Source: CAZGAH01 sp964523295 (GTDB lineage: Bacteria > Desulfobacterota > Desulfovibrionia > Desulfovibrionales > Desulfovibrionaceae). From it: a stretch of DNA of 37,038 nt. The translations under genes and the position numbers were made by a program. The notes beneath the pieces are model-generated. The model saw only the letters and a list, made by a program, of their open reading frames with translations, had not been told where the DNA came from and did no database searches. Within the stretch, counting starts at the first letter, position 1. Every line of letters starts with the position of its first letter. The DNA is taken from assembly GCA_964523295.1 (NCBI GenBank), contig CAZGAH010000039.1:1-37038 (forward strand). Direction: 5' to 3'. Of this stretch, positions 15,094-24,007 are shown piece by piece.

Positions 15094-15390
15094 ATGCTGC
15101 GCTTGCCAGTCCTCGGACTGATCCTTGCCGCCCTGGCCCTGACGGCCTGTGTTGTTCTCGACACCGCGCACCTGCAGACCGGGCCGGAGCTGCTGGACCA
15201 GGTCTGCCGCCATTGCCACGGAACGGCGCGTATCTGTGACCGGCTGGGGCAGGACGTTGAATTCTGGACCGCCACGGCCGGGCGCATGAACCGCTATGGC
15301 GCCAATCTCAACGAGGCGCAGCGCACGCTCGTCGCCGGGCACCTCGCCTCCCTCGCCCCGGGTAGCGCCCCGGTCTGCGGCGCGCACTGA
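15094..15390 (+). CDS. Monoheme c-type cytochrome lipoprotein
   Basis: A 98-residue protein starting at the ATG at 15094, set by GGAGAAG just upstream. Residues 1-19 are a lipoprotein signal peptide with lipobox LTAC, so it should be acylated on that cysteine and face the periplasm. One heme motif, CRHCH, lies near residue 40. The later segment GRMNRYGANLNEAQRTLVAG has the methionine expected as distal ligand in small class I-like cytochromes. It probably carries single electrons between periplasmic redox partners; the partner is unknown. The glycosyltransferase gene starts 29 bp after it. Confidence 0.8.
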   Translation: MLRLPVLGLILAALALTACVVLDTAHLQTGPELLDQVCRHCHGTARICDRLGQDVEFWTATAGRMNRYGANLNEAQRTLVAGHLASLAPGSAPVCGAH

Positions 15391-15419
15391 AGCAGCGGAA
15401 CAGGGAGGCCGGCGTCCGG

Positions 15420-16511
15420 ATGCGCACCGTTTTCTTCATCCCCCCCTTGCGTAGCGTAAGCGGCGGACTGGCCGTCATCCTGGCCCTGGCCAGGATACTG
15501 CACGAGGCCGGATTTCCCGTTCTGCTGGCCCCGCGCGAACGCGGTGGCCCGGCTGAGACGTCCGGCCTGCCGCTGCTGCATCGCGAGGCCCTGCAGCTCG
15601 GACCGGAGGATATCTGGTTCGTTCCCGAAGGCTGGGTCAACGCGCTGGCCCCCGGCCTGCGCGACGGCGCGCGCTGCGTGGTCTACTGCCAGAACTGGGC
15701 CTACCTCTTCTCTTCGCTGCCCCCAGGCCTGGACTGGCGCAGTCTGCCGGTCTCCTTCGTGGCCGTCTCCCAGCCCGTGGCCTGGTTCATCGCCCAGGCA
15801 CTCGGATTCGACGCCCCGATCCTGCGCCCCGGCATCGACCTGACCCTCTTCCGCGCGCCGGAGGCCAAGCCCGCCGGCCCCGTACGCGTGGCCTGGATGC
15901 CGCGCAAAAACCGGGCGCTCGCGCGGGAGATACGCGACGTATTCGAGGCGCGTTCACGTGGAACCGAGGCTGTGGAATGGGTGGAAATCAGCGGACAGGA
16001 TCGTGCCGGAGTAGCCAGTCTGCTCGCCACCGCGCATGTCTTCCTGGTCACGGGGTTTCCTGAGGGGTGCCCGCTGCCGCCGCTGGAGGCCATGGCCTGC
16101 GGTGCCCTGCCTGTCGGCTTCAGCGGTTTCGGAGGCTGGGATTACATGCGTCAGGCCTGGAACGACGGGCTCGGCGCCGGCTTCGTTCCCTGGTGGCCCC
16201 TGCGGTCGCAGGAAGAAATCAGCTGGTCGGGCAACGGCCTCTGGGTCGCCGACGCCGACGTGCCCGCCGCGGCCCTGGCCCTGGAACAGGCCGTAACCTG
16301 GTGGCGCGCCGGTGACGCACGCCTGGAGCAGGCCCTGCGTAACGCCGCAGCCACGGCTGCCGGCTACAGCCTGGCAGCACAACGTGACCAGGCCCTGGCG
16401 CTCTGGCAACGCGCCGCTCGGGGCGACATCTTCACCCGCTCGTCCGGCAGTGGCGCAATTCCTGCGCTCGACGCGAAGGAATCCGTCCCGCACGCCGACG
16501 ACGGCGACTGA
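15420..16511 (+). CDS. Glycosyltransferase, GT4/GT1-like
   Basis: A 363-residue protein with two Rossmann-like halves. The N-terminus VFFIPPLRSVSGGLAVILAL has the glycine-rich acceptor loop of GT-B enzymes. The C-terminal half has VAWMPRKN and the donor-site segment TGFPEGCPLPPLEAMACG, the E-x7-E type motif of GT4 enzymes, followed by PVGFSGFGG. It should transfer a sugar from a nucleotide sugar, probably to a surface glycan; the substrate cannot be told. No membrane segment. The C-terminal 25 residues look disordered. GGGAGG lies 11 bp before the ATG. Confidence 0.85.
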   Translation: MRTVFFIPPLRSVSGGLAVILALARILHEAGFPVLLAPRERGGPAETSGLPLLHREALQLGPEDIWFVPEGWVNALAPGLRDGARCVVYCQNWAYLFSSLPPGLDWRSLPVSFVAVSQPVAWFIAQALGFDAPILRPGIDLTLFRAPEAKPAGPVRVAWMPRKNRALAREIRDVFEARSRGTEAVEWVEISGQDRAGVASLLATAHVFLVTGFPEGCPLPPLEAMACGALPVGFSGFGGWDYMRQAWNDGLGAGFVPWWPLRSQEEISWSGNGLWVADADVPAAALALEQAVTWWRAGDARLEQALRNAAATAAGYSLAAQRDQALALWQRAARGDIFTRSSGSGAIPALDAKESVPHADDGD

Positions 16512-16591
16512 ACGGCTATCCGGTATCTCTCTCCGATTCCGGAGCCCGGATCCCCCCCCCCAAGGAAGTCAGGTTAATGCGCCGCTACCGG

Positions 16592-17044
16592 CTAGATTTC
16601 TCCGGCCGCGAAGCAACGCTTGCCGATGCCGCCGACGCGCTTCGCCTCGGTCATCAGGTCTGAGAGCTTGACCGAATCCAGACGATTGTACATCGCATCG
16701 CCGGCCTCGATCCAGACCTGACGGGTCAGGCAATCATTGCTGATCGGGCAGATTTTTTCTTCTTTCACACAACGCGTCAGCACCAGCTCATCCTCGAACA
16801 GACGCACCAGTTCCCCAACGCTGATGTTTTCCGGCGCTCTGTTCAGCATGTGGCCGCCCTTGGGACCGCGTTTGCTGCGGACCAGCCTGGCCTGCTTGAG
16901 CGGTCGGATAAGCTTTTCGAGATACTTGACCGATACGCCCTGACGCTGAGAAATATCCCGGATGCGTACCGGACCGTCCTCACCGTGCAGGGCGATATCC
17001 AGCAGCATCCGCGTTCCATACCGGCTCCGTGTCGAGAGTTTCAT
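16592..17044 (-). CDS. Rrf2-family transcriptional regulator, IscR-like
   Basis: A 150-residue Rrf2 protein. The winged helix starts at MKLSTRSRYGTRMLLDIALH and contains the recognition part RQGVSVKYLEKLIRPLKQA and the wing SKRGPKGGH. Three cysteines (C in LTRCVKEEKICPISNDC) are spaced like the 2Fe-2S or 4Fe-4S ligands of IscR and NsrR, so it probably senses iron-sulfur status, redox state or nitric oxide. The start at 17044 has AGGAGGAGG upstream. A 25-bp inverted repeat covers its promoter, which points to self-control. It faces the glycosyltransferase gene convergently; no isc genes are nearby. Confidence 0.92.
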   Translation of the reverse strand: MKLSTRSRYGTRMLLDIALHGEDGPVRIRDISQRQGVSVKYLEKLIRPLKQARLVRSKRGPKGGHMLNRAPENISVGELVRLFEDELVLTRCVKEEKICPISNDCLTRQVWIEAGDAMYNRLDSVKLSDLMTEAKRVGGIGKRCFAAGEI

Positions 17045-17064
17045 AGCTGCCTCCTCCTGGGAGA

Positions 17065-17094
17065 GACATACTTGACCGGTAGGATTAGTCAAGT
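17065..17094 (-). promoter_or_regulatory. Promoter with overlapping palindromic operator of the Rrf2 gene
   Basis: ACTTGAC (17070-17076) and GTCAAGT (17088-17094) form a perfect inverted repeat with an 11-bp centre. On the minus strand TTGACT (-35, 17092-17087) and TATGTC (-10, 17070-17065) lie within or beside it with a 16-bp spacer. A regulator bound here would block the promoter. Confidence 0.6.
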
Positions 17095-17203
17095 GATTTC
17101 ATTAAAAAAAAAGCGGTATATTTCGTGAAAAGCCGAAAGGACGGCGTCGGTTGCCGGCTGCGTCCCCTCCTGCCCGGCGACGCGTAGGCAGCGTGCGGAG
17201 CGC

Positions 17204-19240
17204 TCAGGAATCGGAAAAAATTTCCCTCTGCCGATCCGGCAGCGCATCCTGCTCCTGAAGCCATTGCTCCACGCCTCGGGCCAGCTGGAGCTGCTGATCG
17301 GCGCTCAGGCCGCGGGGGTCGAAGCGGGCGCGGTAGTGCAGGCCGAGCAGGGGGCGGAGGGAGGGGAGCTCGAGGCGCAGGATCCAGGTTTCCAGCGGCA
17401 TGGATGCCGGTCGGACCCGACCCTGTGTCTGGAGATGGGCCTCGATCCGGCGAAACGGCGCATCGGGCTCCTGAGGCGGCGCATCCGCTGCCTGCCCGCG
17501 GTCCGGGCGACGGGCGCGCGCGATGCCGTGTTTGCGGACGATGCGATAGATCAGGAACAGCAGGATCGGCACCGTGCCGAGCAATAGCAGCCGCTTGCTC
17601 CCCTGCATGTCTTCGAGCCAGCGCCAGCGGGAAAAGGCAAAAACCAGGCGCGAGCGCAGGTCAGAGAGACGGGTCCAGAAGCCCTTGCCAAGCGCTCCGG
17701 TCTCGATCCAGACGGGCGGCGTGGTATCCACCTCGCGCCAGGACAGGCCGGTCCAGGCCAGGACCCAGGCATGGGCGTGGTTTCCGCGCACAACGAACAG
17801 GCCCTCGTCCGGGTCGAATTCCTGCACCAGATAGCCCGTCACGTAGCGCGTGGGCACGCCCGCCGCGCGCAGCAACAAGGCCGTGGCTGTGGCAAAATAC
17901 TCGCAATGGCCGGCACGCGTGGTGTTCATGAACTGCGCCAGCCCGGACGGCCCGGCGGTCTGACCGGAGGGAACGCGCGCGGATGGTTTGGCTGCGGGCT
18001 TGTCCCCGGACCCGGACCGGTGCACGTCCTTGGGGTCGGTCGAATAGCGGAAGCCGCTGGCAAAAAAGCGCCGCACGCCGGCAATCGCGTCCTCGGGAGG
18101 CAGGCCGCGCAGACCGAGCTGGCCGGCAAGCGTGGCAAACAGCTCCCGGTCGGTCGAGGGATCAACCTGATCCGTAGCCAGCGGCGCCTCGTCGTACGAG
18201 GCGCCCGGCGCATAGAGGACCTGACAGGCGATCAGACCATCCGTACGCAGAACCTTGACCGTGCCCAGTGGCGAGCGTTCGAGCGACGCGGCCGGAAGAT
18301 GTGCGATGCGCGCGGCGCCCATCGGCAGGGGCAGCAGGCCGTAGCGGCGGGGAAAGTAGTGGTAGATCGTCAGCCGCCGCTGCGCCGCCGGGTCCTCTGC
18401 CAGCACCCAGACGCCAGGGCCGCCTTGGGGAACCGCAGAAAAGCCCTTGCTGCCGGTACGCCATTCGCCTCTGACATAGAAGTTGTACACCGCCTGACGC
18501 AACAACAATGTGCCCCGGTGCTCCTTGTCCACCGCCACGCGCAGCTCGATGGCGTCCGAGTCCTGCAGCTGGCTCACATCGCCGATGGCCGTGATGCTGC
18601 GAAAGGCGTCGGACAGTCTGGCCCAACCGCGCACCCGGGCCTGGGCCTCGTCGATGGCGTACTGCCCGAGATACCCGAGCAGCCCGGACAGGATCAGGCA
18701 GAGCAGCCAGAGCGGCAGCGGATGCCGCCGCGGCCTGCCCTGGACCAGGGCCAGGGCCGAGAGCACGAGCACGAGCGGATAAAAGAACGTGTCGCGCGTG
18801 TTCGCGGCGCCGGCGGCCAGCAGGCAGAGGACGAAATATCCATGGAGCAGGTTCAGGCGCAGCGGCTGCTCGCCCCGGACCACAGACCTCCGGCGTCGCA
18901 GTCGCGTCGCCACGAACAGCGAGGACGCGGCCACGGTCTCCTCCGCGCTGTACGCCTGGGCCAGGGCCAACGGAAAGAAGAGCATCGGCGACCACTGCAT
19001 CAGCATCAGGCCCATGTGCTCGTCGCCGGGCGTAAGATAGAGATAGAGCGCGGCGCCGACAACGAGCACGAGGCAGAGATCGGCCACGCGGTTGAAGTCC
19101 TTGTCCCCGAAACGCAGACGCAGCGACAGGAGCAGGCGCAATTCCAGGATCAGGGACATGAGCGCGGCCTGGGCGATCAGGCCGCCCTGCCAGCCCCAGA
19201 ACAGCAGGGCCGCGGCCAGAAGCAGCGGAGCGGGCATCAT
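17204..19240 (-). CDS. Transglutaminase-like membrane protein (TgpA type)
   Basis: About 678 residues. Residues 1-200 hold several membrane helices, followed by a periplasmic region with a transglutaminase core. The Cys-His-Asp triad is visible in AGHCEYFATATALLLRAAG, NHAHAWVLAW and WREVDTTPP. One more membrane helix (LLLLGTVPILLFLIYRIV) and a cytoplasmic DUF4129-like tail follow. TgpA-type proteins occur with MoxR and DUF58 genes, as here, and are thought to act on periplasmic proteins. The start at 19240 overlaps the stop of the DUF58 gene (ATGATG), a sign of coupling. A long antisense frame over it is only a GC-rich shadow. Confidence 0.9.
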   Translation of the reverse strand: MMPAPLLLAAALLFWGWQGGLIAQAALMSLILELRLLLSLRLRFGDKDFNRVADLCLVLVVGAALYLYLTPGDEHMGLMLMQWSPMLFFPLALAQAYSAEETVAASSLFVATRLRRRRSVVRGEQPLRLNLLHGYFVLCLLAAGAANTRDTFFYPLVLVLSALALVQGRPRRHPLPLWLLCLILSGLLGYLGQYAIDEAQARVRGWARLSDAFRSITAIGDVSQLQDSDAIELRVAVDKEHRGTLLLRQAVYNFYVRGEWRTGSKGFSAVPQGGPGVWVLAEDPAAQRRLTIYHYFPRRYGLLPLPMGAARIAHLPAASLERSPLGTVKVLRTDGLIACQVLYAPGASYDEAPLATDQVDPSTDRELFATLAGQLGLRGLPPEDAIAGVRRFFASGFRYSTDPKDVHRSGSGDKPAAKPSARVPSGQTAGPSGLAQFMNTTRAGHCEYFATATALLLRAAGVPTRYVTGYLVQEFDPDEGLFVVRGNHAHAWVLAWTGLSWREVDTTPPVWIETGALGKGFWTRLSDLRSRLVFAFSRWRWLEDMQGSKRLLLLGTVPILLFLIYRIVRKHGIARARRPDRGQAADAPPQEPDAPFRRIEAHLQTQGRVRPASMPLETWILRLELPSLRPLLGLHYRARFDPRGLSADQQLQLARGVEQWLQEQDALPDRQREIFSDS

Positions 19241-20616
19241 AGGCTGGCCAGCTCCCGAGCCGCCGTTGCCGGCGTGAGAACGCGGAAACACTCCGGCCTG
19301 TCGCTCAACGGCCCCGGATCGAGGTCGGGCGCGTTGTCGCGGCGCAACACCAGGGTCAGCGGCGTGACACCCAGAGAACGCAGCCCGGACACCAGGGCCT
19401 GACGTTCGGCGTCCCAGTCCAGCAGCACGCAGATGCAACCCGACAGCAGGCCTGCGCGCGCCAGAACCGAGCGGGCCAGCGTGGAAAAGGGCTTGTCCGG
19501 GCAGGGTTGCGCCACGGCCAGGGCCTCCAGCAACGCGTCGTTACGGCCGAGGCCGCGCCCCGTGGTCAACAGATGGGTCGTTGCGCCCACGAACAGCAAA
19601 TCCAGGAGCCCTTCGCCGGGCTGGTCCATGGCCACGAACGAGGCCGCCACGCTCACCGCCTCCTCGAACACGGCAACGTCCGCCCGGTCCGGCCGCCACG
19701 AGGCCGGCGGGAAGGTATCCAGGGCCAGGGCGTGCCTGACAAAAAACTCGTCCTGGAATTCCTTCACGATGGGCTTGCCGCATTTTGCCCAGCTGCGCCA
19801 ATGGATATGCCGCAACGGATCGCCCGGGCGGTAATCCCGCAGTCCGGCAAATTCGCGCGCGTCGCCGATGGAGGCCGCCAGATGCAGACCGCCGCGATGG
19901 TGTCGGCGCCCCTCGGGCAGGGAAATGTGGGGTACCGGATAGCGTTTGGGCAGAATGCAGACCCTGTCCGTAGCGTCGAGCGTCAGCAAGGCCCGAAACA
20001 GGCCCAGGGGATCGGCCACGGCGAGCGAGGCGCTGAAAAAGCGCAGTATGCCGCGTCGCGCCGGTACAATGGACGGCTGCAGCAGGGCGGTCTGGCCGGG
20101 CTCCAGGCGCTCGACGGCCTGCTCCGCAAGCGGCGTCTCGCCTTCCGACTCCCAGAGCCGCAGCCAGCGCAACTGAAAGGGGTGAACCGGCCGCCGGTCC
20201 GCGGCGCGGGGAGACAGGACGGCCCGGGCCACGGCGCTCGGCTCCATGAAGGCGTTCTCGAACAGCCCCAGCCCGGTCTGCTGGTGTTGCCCGACGTTGT
20301 GCAGCTCGAGCGCGTAGTGCAGCGGCTGTCCGGCCGTGCCGTAGGGGGGAGCCTGCCGGCGCAGGGAAAAGGAATTGCTGCGCGGAAGTGAAAACAGGCA
20401 GGCGACGAAGGCCACCAGCAGCAGCGACAGGAGCAGGGCGAATATCTGGTAGTTCAGGCTGGAGCGCGTATTGATGACAAAGGGCAGGGACAGACCGTAG
20501 GCAAAGACCAGGAACAGGCCCGGGCCGGTAAGCCGGCGCATGGTCCGCCGGCCAATGGCCTTGTACGCGGCCAGCCGGCGTTGCACCACAGGGATGTCCA
20601 GGGGCGAAAAGCGCAT
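19237..20616 (-). CDS. DUF58 domain protein
   Basis: About 459 residues with two membrane helices near the N-terminus (LFLVFAYGLSLPFVI and the next segment FALLLSLLLVAFVACLF). The DUF58 signature is REFAGLRDYRPGDPLRHIHW followed by RSWAKCGKPIVKEF, in a von Willebrand A-like fold. DUF58 proteins accompany MoxR ATPases and are presumed substrates or partners of the chaperone. The start at 20616 (MRFSPLD) is chosen over one seven codons upstream; the evidence for either is weak. It lies 43 bp after moxR and overlaps the transglutaminase gene. Confidence 0.88.
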   Translation of the reverse strand: MRFSPLDIPVVQRRLAAYKAIGRRTMRRLTGPGLFLVFAYGLSLPFVINTRSSLNYQIFALLLSLLLVAFVACLFSLPRSNSFSLRRQAPPYGTAGQPLHYALELHNVGQHQQTGLGLFENAFMEPSAVARAVLSPRAADRRPVHPFQLRWLRLWESEGETPLAEQAVERLEPGQTALLQPSIVPARRGILRFFSASLAVADPLGLFRALLTLDATDRVCILPKRYPVPHISLPEGRRHHRGGLHLAASIGDAREFAGLRDYRPGDPLRHIHWRSWAKCGKPIVKEFQDEFFVRHALALDTFPPASWRPDRADVAVFEEAVSVAASFVAMDQPGEGLLDLLFVGATTHLLTTGRGLGRNDALLEALAVAQPCPDKPFSTLARSVLARAGLLSGCICVLLDWDAERQALVSGLRSLGVTPLTLVLRRDNAPDLDPGPLSDRPECFRVLTPATAARELASL

Positions 20617-20659
20617 ACCAGCCTCGACAGGTTGCAACGGAAGCGGTTTTCCCCGGCGC

Positions 20660-21631
20660 TCAGGCTGGCGCCGGAACGGACTCTAGGGCGGTCTGTACGG
20701 CCTGGACCGCGGTTCCGCCGCTGTAGCGGTTCTGGCGGTCGAGCACCAGGCGATGCGCAAGCACGGCAATGGCCGCCTCCTGAATGCGGTCCGGCGTGAC
20801 GAAATCGATCCCGTCGAGCAGGGACAGGGCCTGGGCGCATTTCATGAGCGCCAGCGAGGCGCGGGGGCTCGCGCCGAGCTGGATTCCGGGCGCCGCGCGC
20901 GTGGCGCTGACAATGTCCACGATGTAGCGCGCGCAGACCTCGGCGATGCGTACCGTATTGCAGGCCTGGCGCAGTTGCAGGGCTTCCTCGCGCGTGGCAC
21001 AGGCTGTGAGCGCGTCGAACGGATGCCCCGCGGCCTGCGCCGTGAGTATGGCGACCTCTTCCTCGGGGCGCACGTATCCGAGTTTGAAGCTCATGGCGAA
21101 GCGGTCCAGCTGCGACTCCGGGAGGGGGTAGGCACCGTGAAATTCCAGGGGATTTTGCGTGGCGATGACAAAAAAGGCCGGCGAGAGCGGCCGGACCTCC
21201 CCCTCGGAGCTGACCTGCCCCTCGGCCATGGCCTCCAGCAGCGCGGACTGGGTCCGCGGAGAGGCGCGATTCAGCTCGTCGCCGAGCAGGATGTCGGTAA
21301 AAACCGGCCCGGGGTGGAAGCGAAAGCGCTGCTCACCCTGATCGAACACGGGCACGCCCAGGATGTCCGAGGGCAGCAGGTCCGGGGTGAACTGGATACG
21401 GGTGAACCGGGCCTGGATGGAACGGGCGAAGGTTTTGGCCAGCAGCGTCTTGCCCGTGCCGGGGACATCCTCGAGCAAAACATGCCCCCCCGCGGCGAAG
21501 CAGGCGACCAGACGGCGTACTGCCTGGCTCTGGCCCGTAACGACGCGCTCGATATTCTCCCCGATGCGCCTGGCCGTGGCGGCGGCCGTGGCAATGATTT
21601 CTGCTTCCGTCCCTGTCATCGATGCCATCAT
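20660..21631 (-). CDS. MoxR-family AAA+ ATPase
   Basis: A 323-residue MoxR ATPase. Walker A is EDVPGTGKTLLAKTFARS, Walker B is ILLGDELNRASP with the arginine-rich RTQSALLEAMAEGQVS, and the sensor is FFVIATQNPLEFHGAYPLPE followed by QLDRFAMSF. The C-terminal helical lid includes GASPRASLALM. MoxR proteins act as chaperones for the maturation of protein complexes; with DUF58 and a transglutaminase they form a widespread three-gene set. GGGAGG lies 9 bp before the ATG at 21631. The HAD-like gene ends 14 bp upstream, so all four may be one operon. Confidence 0.93.
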   Translation of the reverse strand: MMASMTGTEAEIIATAAATARRIGENIERVVTGQSQAVRRLVACFAAGGHVLLEDVPGTGKTLLAKTFARSIQARFTRIQFTPDLLPSDILGVPVFDQGEQRFRFHPGPVFTDILLGDELNRASPRTQSALLEAMAEGQVSSEGEVRPLSPAFFVIATQNPLEFHGAYPLPESQLDRFAMSFKLGYVRPEEEVAILTAQAAGHPFDALTACATREEALQLRQACNTVRIAEVCARYIVDIVSATRAAPGIQLGASPRASLALMKCAQALSLLDGIDFVTPDRIQEAAIAVLAHRLVLDRQNRYSGGTAVQAVQTALESVPAPA

Positions 21632-21645
21632 CCTGAACAGCCTCC

Positions 21646-22182
21646 CTACAGTCGCAGTGTTGCCACGAGCCTCAGGGGATTGAGCAGCAGGTCCAGGGCA
21701 TGTGTGATCGAAACGACGACGATATCCGCTGCCTGCAGCGCGGACACGGCCGCACCCTCGGGGCCGATAACCGCGATGCCGACGGCAGCGGCGCGCAGCA
21801 TCCAGGCGTCGTTCGCCCCATTGCCGACGCAGACGCAACCCAGCGCCCCCAGGCCCTGGGCATAGGCGCGCTTGGCCAGATCGTGCGGCCCCGGGGGCAG
21901 GACATGCAGCATGCACGCCAGACCGGCGCAACGTGATCGGACAGAGCCGTGGGTGTCCGCGGTGACGATATGCACCTGGAGCACGCGCGAAAGCAGGCGC
22001 AGGCGAGACCTGACTCCGGGGAGGAGCGATCCGTCCAGGCCCAGCGTGCCGTTGTAATCCAGGATCAGATGCTCCAGCCGCACGCCGGTGCGGCCGGGGA
22101 TGTCCAGTCGCAGACCTGACGGCGGGGATGCGGCCTGGCCTTGAATCTGCCGCCCGGCACGATGCCGGCGCGGGGATGACAT
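21646..22182 (-). CDS. HAD-family phosphatase-like protein (soluble P-type ATPase-like)
   Basis: About 178 residues. LILDYNGTLGLDGSLLPGV is HAD motif I with the nucleophile Asp and the DYNGT form found in small proteins described as soluble P-type ATPases. Motif II is IVTADTHG (Thr), and motif III/IV is CVCVGNGANDAWMLRAAAVG. No cap domain is evident. The substrate is unknown. AAGGA just before 22182 favours that start; an ATG at 22203 with a more distant GGGAGG is also possible. It lies 14 bp upstream of moxR on the same strand. Confidence 0.8.
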   Translation of the reverse strand: MSSPRRHRAGRQIQGQAASPPSGLRLDIPGRTGVRLEHLILDYNGTLGLDGSLLPGVRSRLRLLSRVLQVHIVTADTHGSVRSRCAGLACMLHVLPPGPHDLAKRAYAQGLGALGCVCVGNGANDAWMLRAAAVGIAVIGPEGAAVSALQAADIVVVSITHALDLLLNPLRLVATLRL

Positions 22183-22361
22183 GGGTGTCCTTTGCTTGAG
22201 CATGGAACTGTCAAACCTCCCGGCCACGGGTACGGCGCGCGCAACGCCGGATACGCCTGAAACATGTGTTCCCGCCGCCTGCCCGGCGACAAGCCGGGCC
22301 CTGCGCGTGGACGACGAAGCGGTCGCCGCGTCCCTGCTTCCACAGTGCGTCGGGCAAAGGG

Positions 22362-22727
22362 TCAACCGGCGACAATCTCCCGTTTGGTTACCGCCTCCGC
22401 CTTGATGCGGTCAAGCAGTTCAGCAAGCACCGGCTTGACGTTTTCGCGCAGATCACCGGCCACGATGATGAACAGCAGGTCGTCGCCAGGCACGAAGCGC
22501 CCGGCGTTGGCCTGGGCCAGAACCCGGAATATCCCCGGCCGCCGGGCATACTCCTGGCAAAGCGCCTCTATCCGCGCCTGGTCCGGCTCGACCTCCAGGG
22601 CCAGGACCAGCCTCCCGTCCTTGCGCGAGGTCGCCCGGACCACGCCGTTGTGAACCAGCACCATGCCGACGCGTTCGGTGAACCCCGGCTCCTGCTTGAG
22701 ACGGGCGATAGTCTGACTGATGTCCAT
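22362..22727 (-). CDS. Molybdopterin synthase catalytic subunit, MoaE-like
   Basis: A 121-residue protein of the MoaE family, which with the sulfur carrier MoaD converts precursor Z to molybdopterin. Recognisable are VGMVLVHNGVVRATSRKDGR near the start, the central LALEVEPDQARIEALCQEYA, and GDDLLFIIVAGDLRENVKPVL. The C-terminal EAVTKREI keeps the lysine region of the active site. It is shorter than E. coli MoaE (150) and belongs to the compact type. AAGGAGA lies before the ATG at 22727. dinB ends 26 bp upstream, suggesting a shared transcript. No moaD is nearby. Confidence 0.83.
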   Translation of the reverse strand: MDISQTIARLKQEPGFTERVGMVLVHNGVVRATSRKDGRLVLALEVEPDQARIEALCQEYARRPGIFRVLAQANAGRFVPGDDLLFIIVAGDLRENVKPVLAELLDRIKAEAVTKREIVAG

Positions 22728-22753
22728 AGTGTCTCCTTTTGGCTTGACGAGGT

Positions 22754-23923
22754 TCATTTTCCCGCACAATCGAATACCCGGCCGCGCAGACAGGCCGCGC
22801 GCCCGTACTTGTCGCAGATGCGGTCGAGCGCGTAGTCGAGCCGTTCGTCGCGCTCGTTCTGCACCTGCGTGGGCAGCAGCTGCTGTAGCGGTCCGTGCAG
22901 AAAATTGCCGACCCCCAGACCGATGAGCCGGACCGGGCCTGCCAGCCGGATGGCTTCGAGCAGGGAAAGGGCGGTTTCAAAGATGGTGCGGGTACAGGCC
23001 GTGGGACGGGCCAGGGTACGACTGCGGGTCAGGGTGGTGAAGTCCGAGTACCGGAGCTTGAGGGTGATTGTGCGCCCCTTGAGCCGCTGCCGACGCAGCC
23101 GCCGGCCGACGCGCTCGGCCTGCATCAACAGCCGGTTCGCCAGCTCGTTGCGGTCGGCGGTATCGGCGCTGAACGTTGTCTCCGCGCTTTCGGATTTGGG
23201 CGGTTCGACCGGGGCGACCGGCCGGGGATCGATGCCCGAGGCCCGGTCATGGAGCACGCCGCCCCATTTACCCAAACGGCTCAGCCAGAACTCGCGCGAA
23301 AAGCGTGCAATGTCGCCAGCAGTACGGACATTGAGCCGGTGCAACACGGGCAGGCTCTTCTTGCCCACGCCAGGTATCCGCTCCACGGGAAGCGTGGTCA
23401 GGAAATCCTGCACCTGCGCGGGGGGGATGCAGCACAGTCCGTCGGGTTTGTCGTAATCGGAGGCGATTTTGGCCAGAAATTTCAGCGGAGCGATGCCGAC
23501 CGAGCAGCGCAGGGAGGTCGCCGAGAGGATGGCCTGTTTGAGGTCCCGGGCGATGTGCAGCGGGTCGCGGCCAAGCAGGCCCATGCCGGAGACGTCCAGA
23601 TAGGCCTCGTCGACCGAGGCCTGTTCCACCAGCGGCGCACTCTGCTCCAGGATGCGCATGATCGTTTCCGAGACCTCGACATAGCGCTCCATCCGCCCCG
23701 CGAGCACGGCAGCGCCCGGACAAAGCCGCCGGGCCTGGACCATGGGCATGGCCGAGCGCACGCCGAAACGCCGCGCTTCGTAGGAGCAGGCCGAGACCAC
23801 GCCGCGATCACCGCCGCCGACAATGACCGGCAGCCCGGCCAGGGCGGGGTTGTCCACCTGCTCGACGGAGGCGAAGAAGGCATCCATGTCCAGATGCAGA
23901 ATGCAGGGTGAAAAATGCTCCAT
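22754..23923 (-). CDS. dinB: DNA polymerase IV
   Basis: A 389-residue Y-family translesion polymerase. Catalytic motifs are ILHLDMDAFFASVEQ (first Asp), the steric-gate region, and QASVDEAYLDVSG (Asp-Glu pair). The helix-hairpin-helix is LPVERIPGVGKKSLPVLHRL, and the little-finger domain follows with LKLRYSDFTTLTRSRTL. The end (ALDRICDKYGRAACLRG) is normal, but no clear beta-clamp motif is obvious. It copies past damaged bases in a low-fidelity way. The start at 23923 (MEHFSPCILHLDMD) fits the family; the frame upstream lacks similarity. Confidence 0.94.
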   Translation of the reverse strand: MEHFSPCILHLDMDAFFASVEQVDNPALAGLPVIVGGGDRGVVSACSYEARRFGVRSAMPMVQARRLCPGAAVLAGRMERYVEVSETIMRILEQSAPLVEQASVDEAYLDVSGMGLLGRDPLHIARDLKQAILSATSLRCSVGIAPLKFLAKIASDYDKPDGLCCIPPAQVQDFLTTLPVERIPGVGKKSLPVLHRLNVRTAGDIARFSREFWLSRLGKWGGVLHDRASGIDPRPVAPVEPPKSESAETTFSADTADRNELANRLLMQAERVGRRLRRQRLKGRTITLKLRYSDFTTLTRSRTLARPTACTRTIFETALSLLEAIRLAGPVRLIGLGVGNFLHGPLQQLLPTQVQNERDERLDYALDRICDKYGRAACLRGRVFDCAGK

Positions 23924-24007
23924 GTCCGGCACCCTGAATACCAAGAATACCGATGGCCCGACCGCCGCTTCACAACAGGCCCGCCGTACGTGCACTCTGC
24001 CCGGCGC

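Noticed and set aside
17771..19402. A 543-codon plus-strand open frame opposite the transglutaminase gene
   Set aside because: It mirrors a gene with clear membrane and catalytic motifs; the translation is rich in Arg, Gly and Gln with no family features, as expected from GC-rich antisense.
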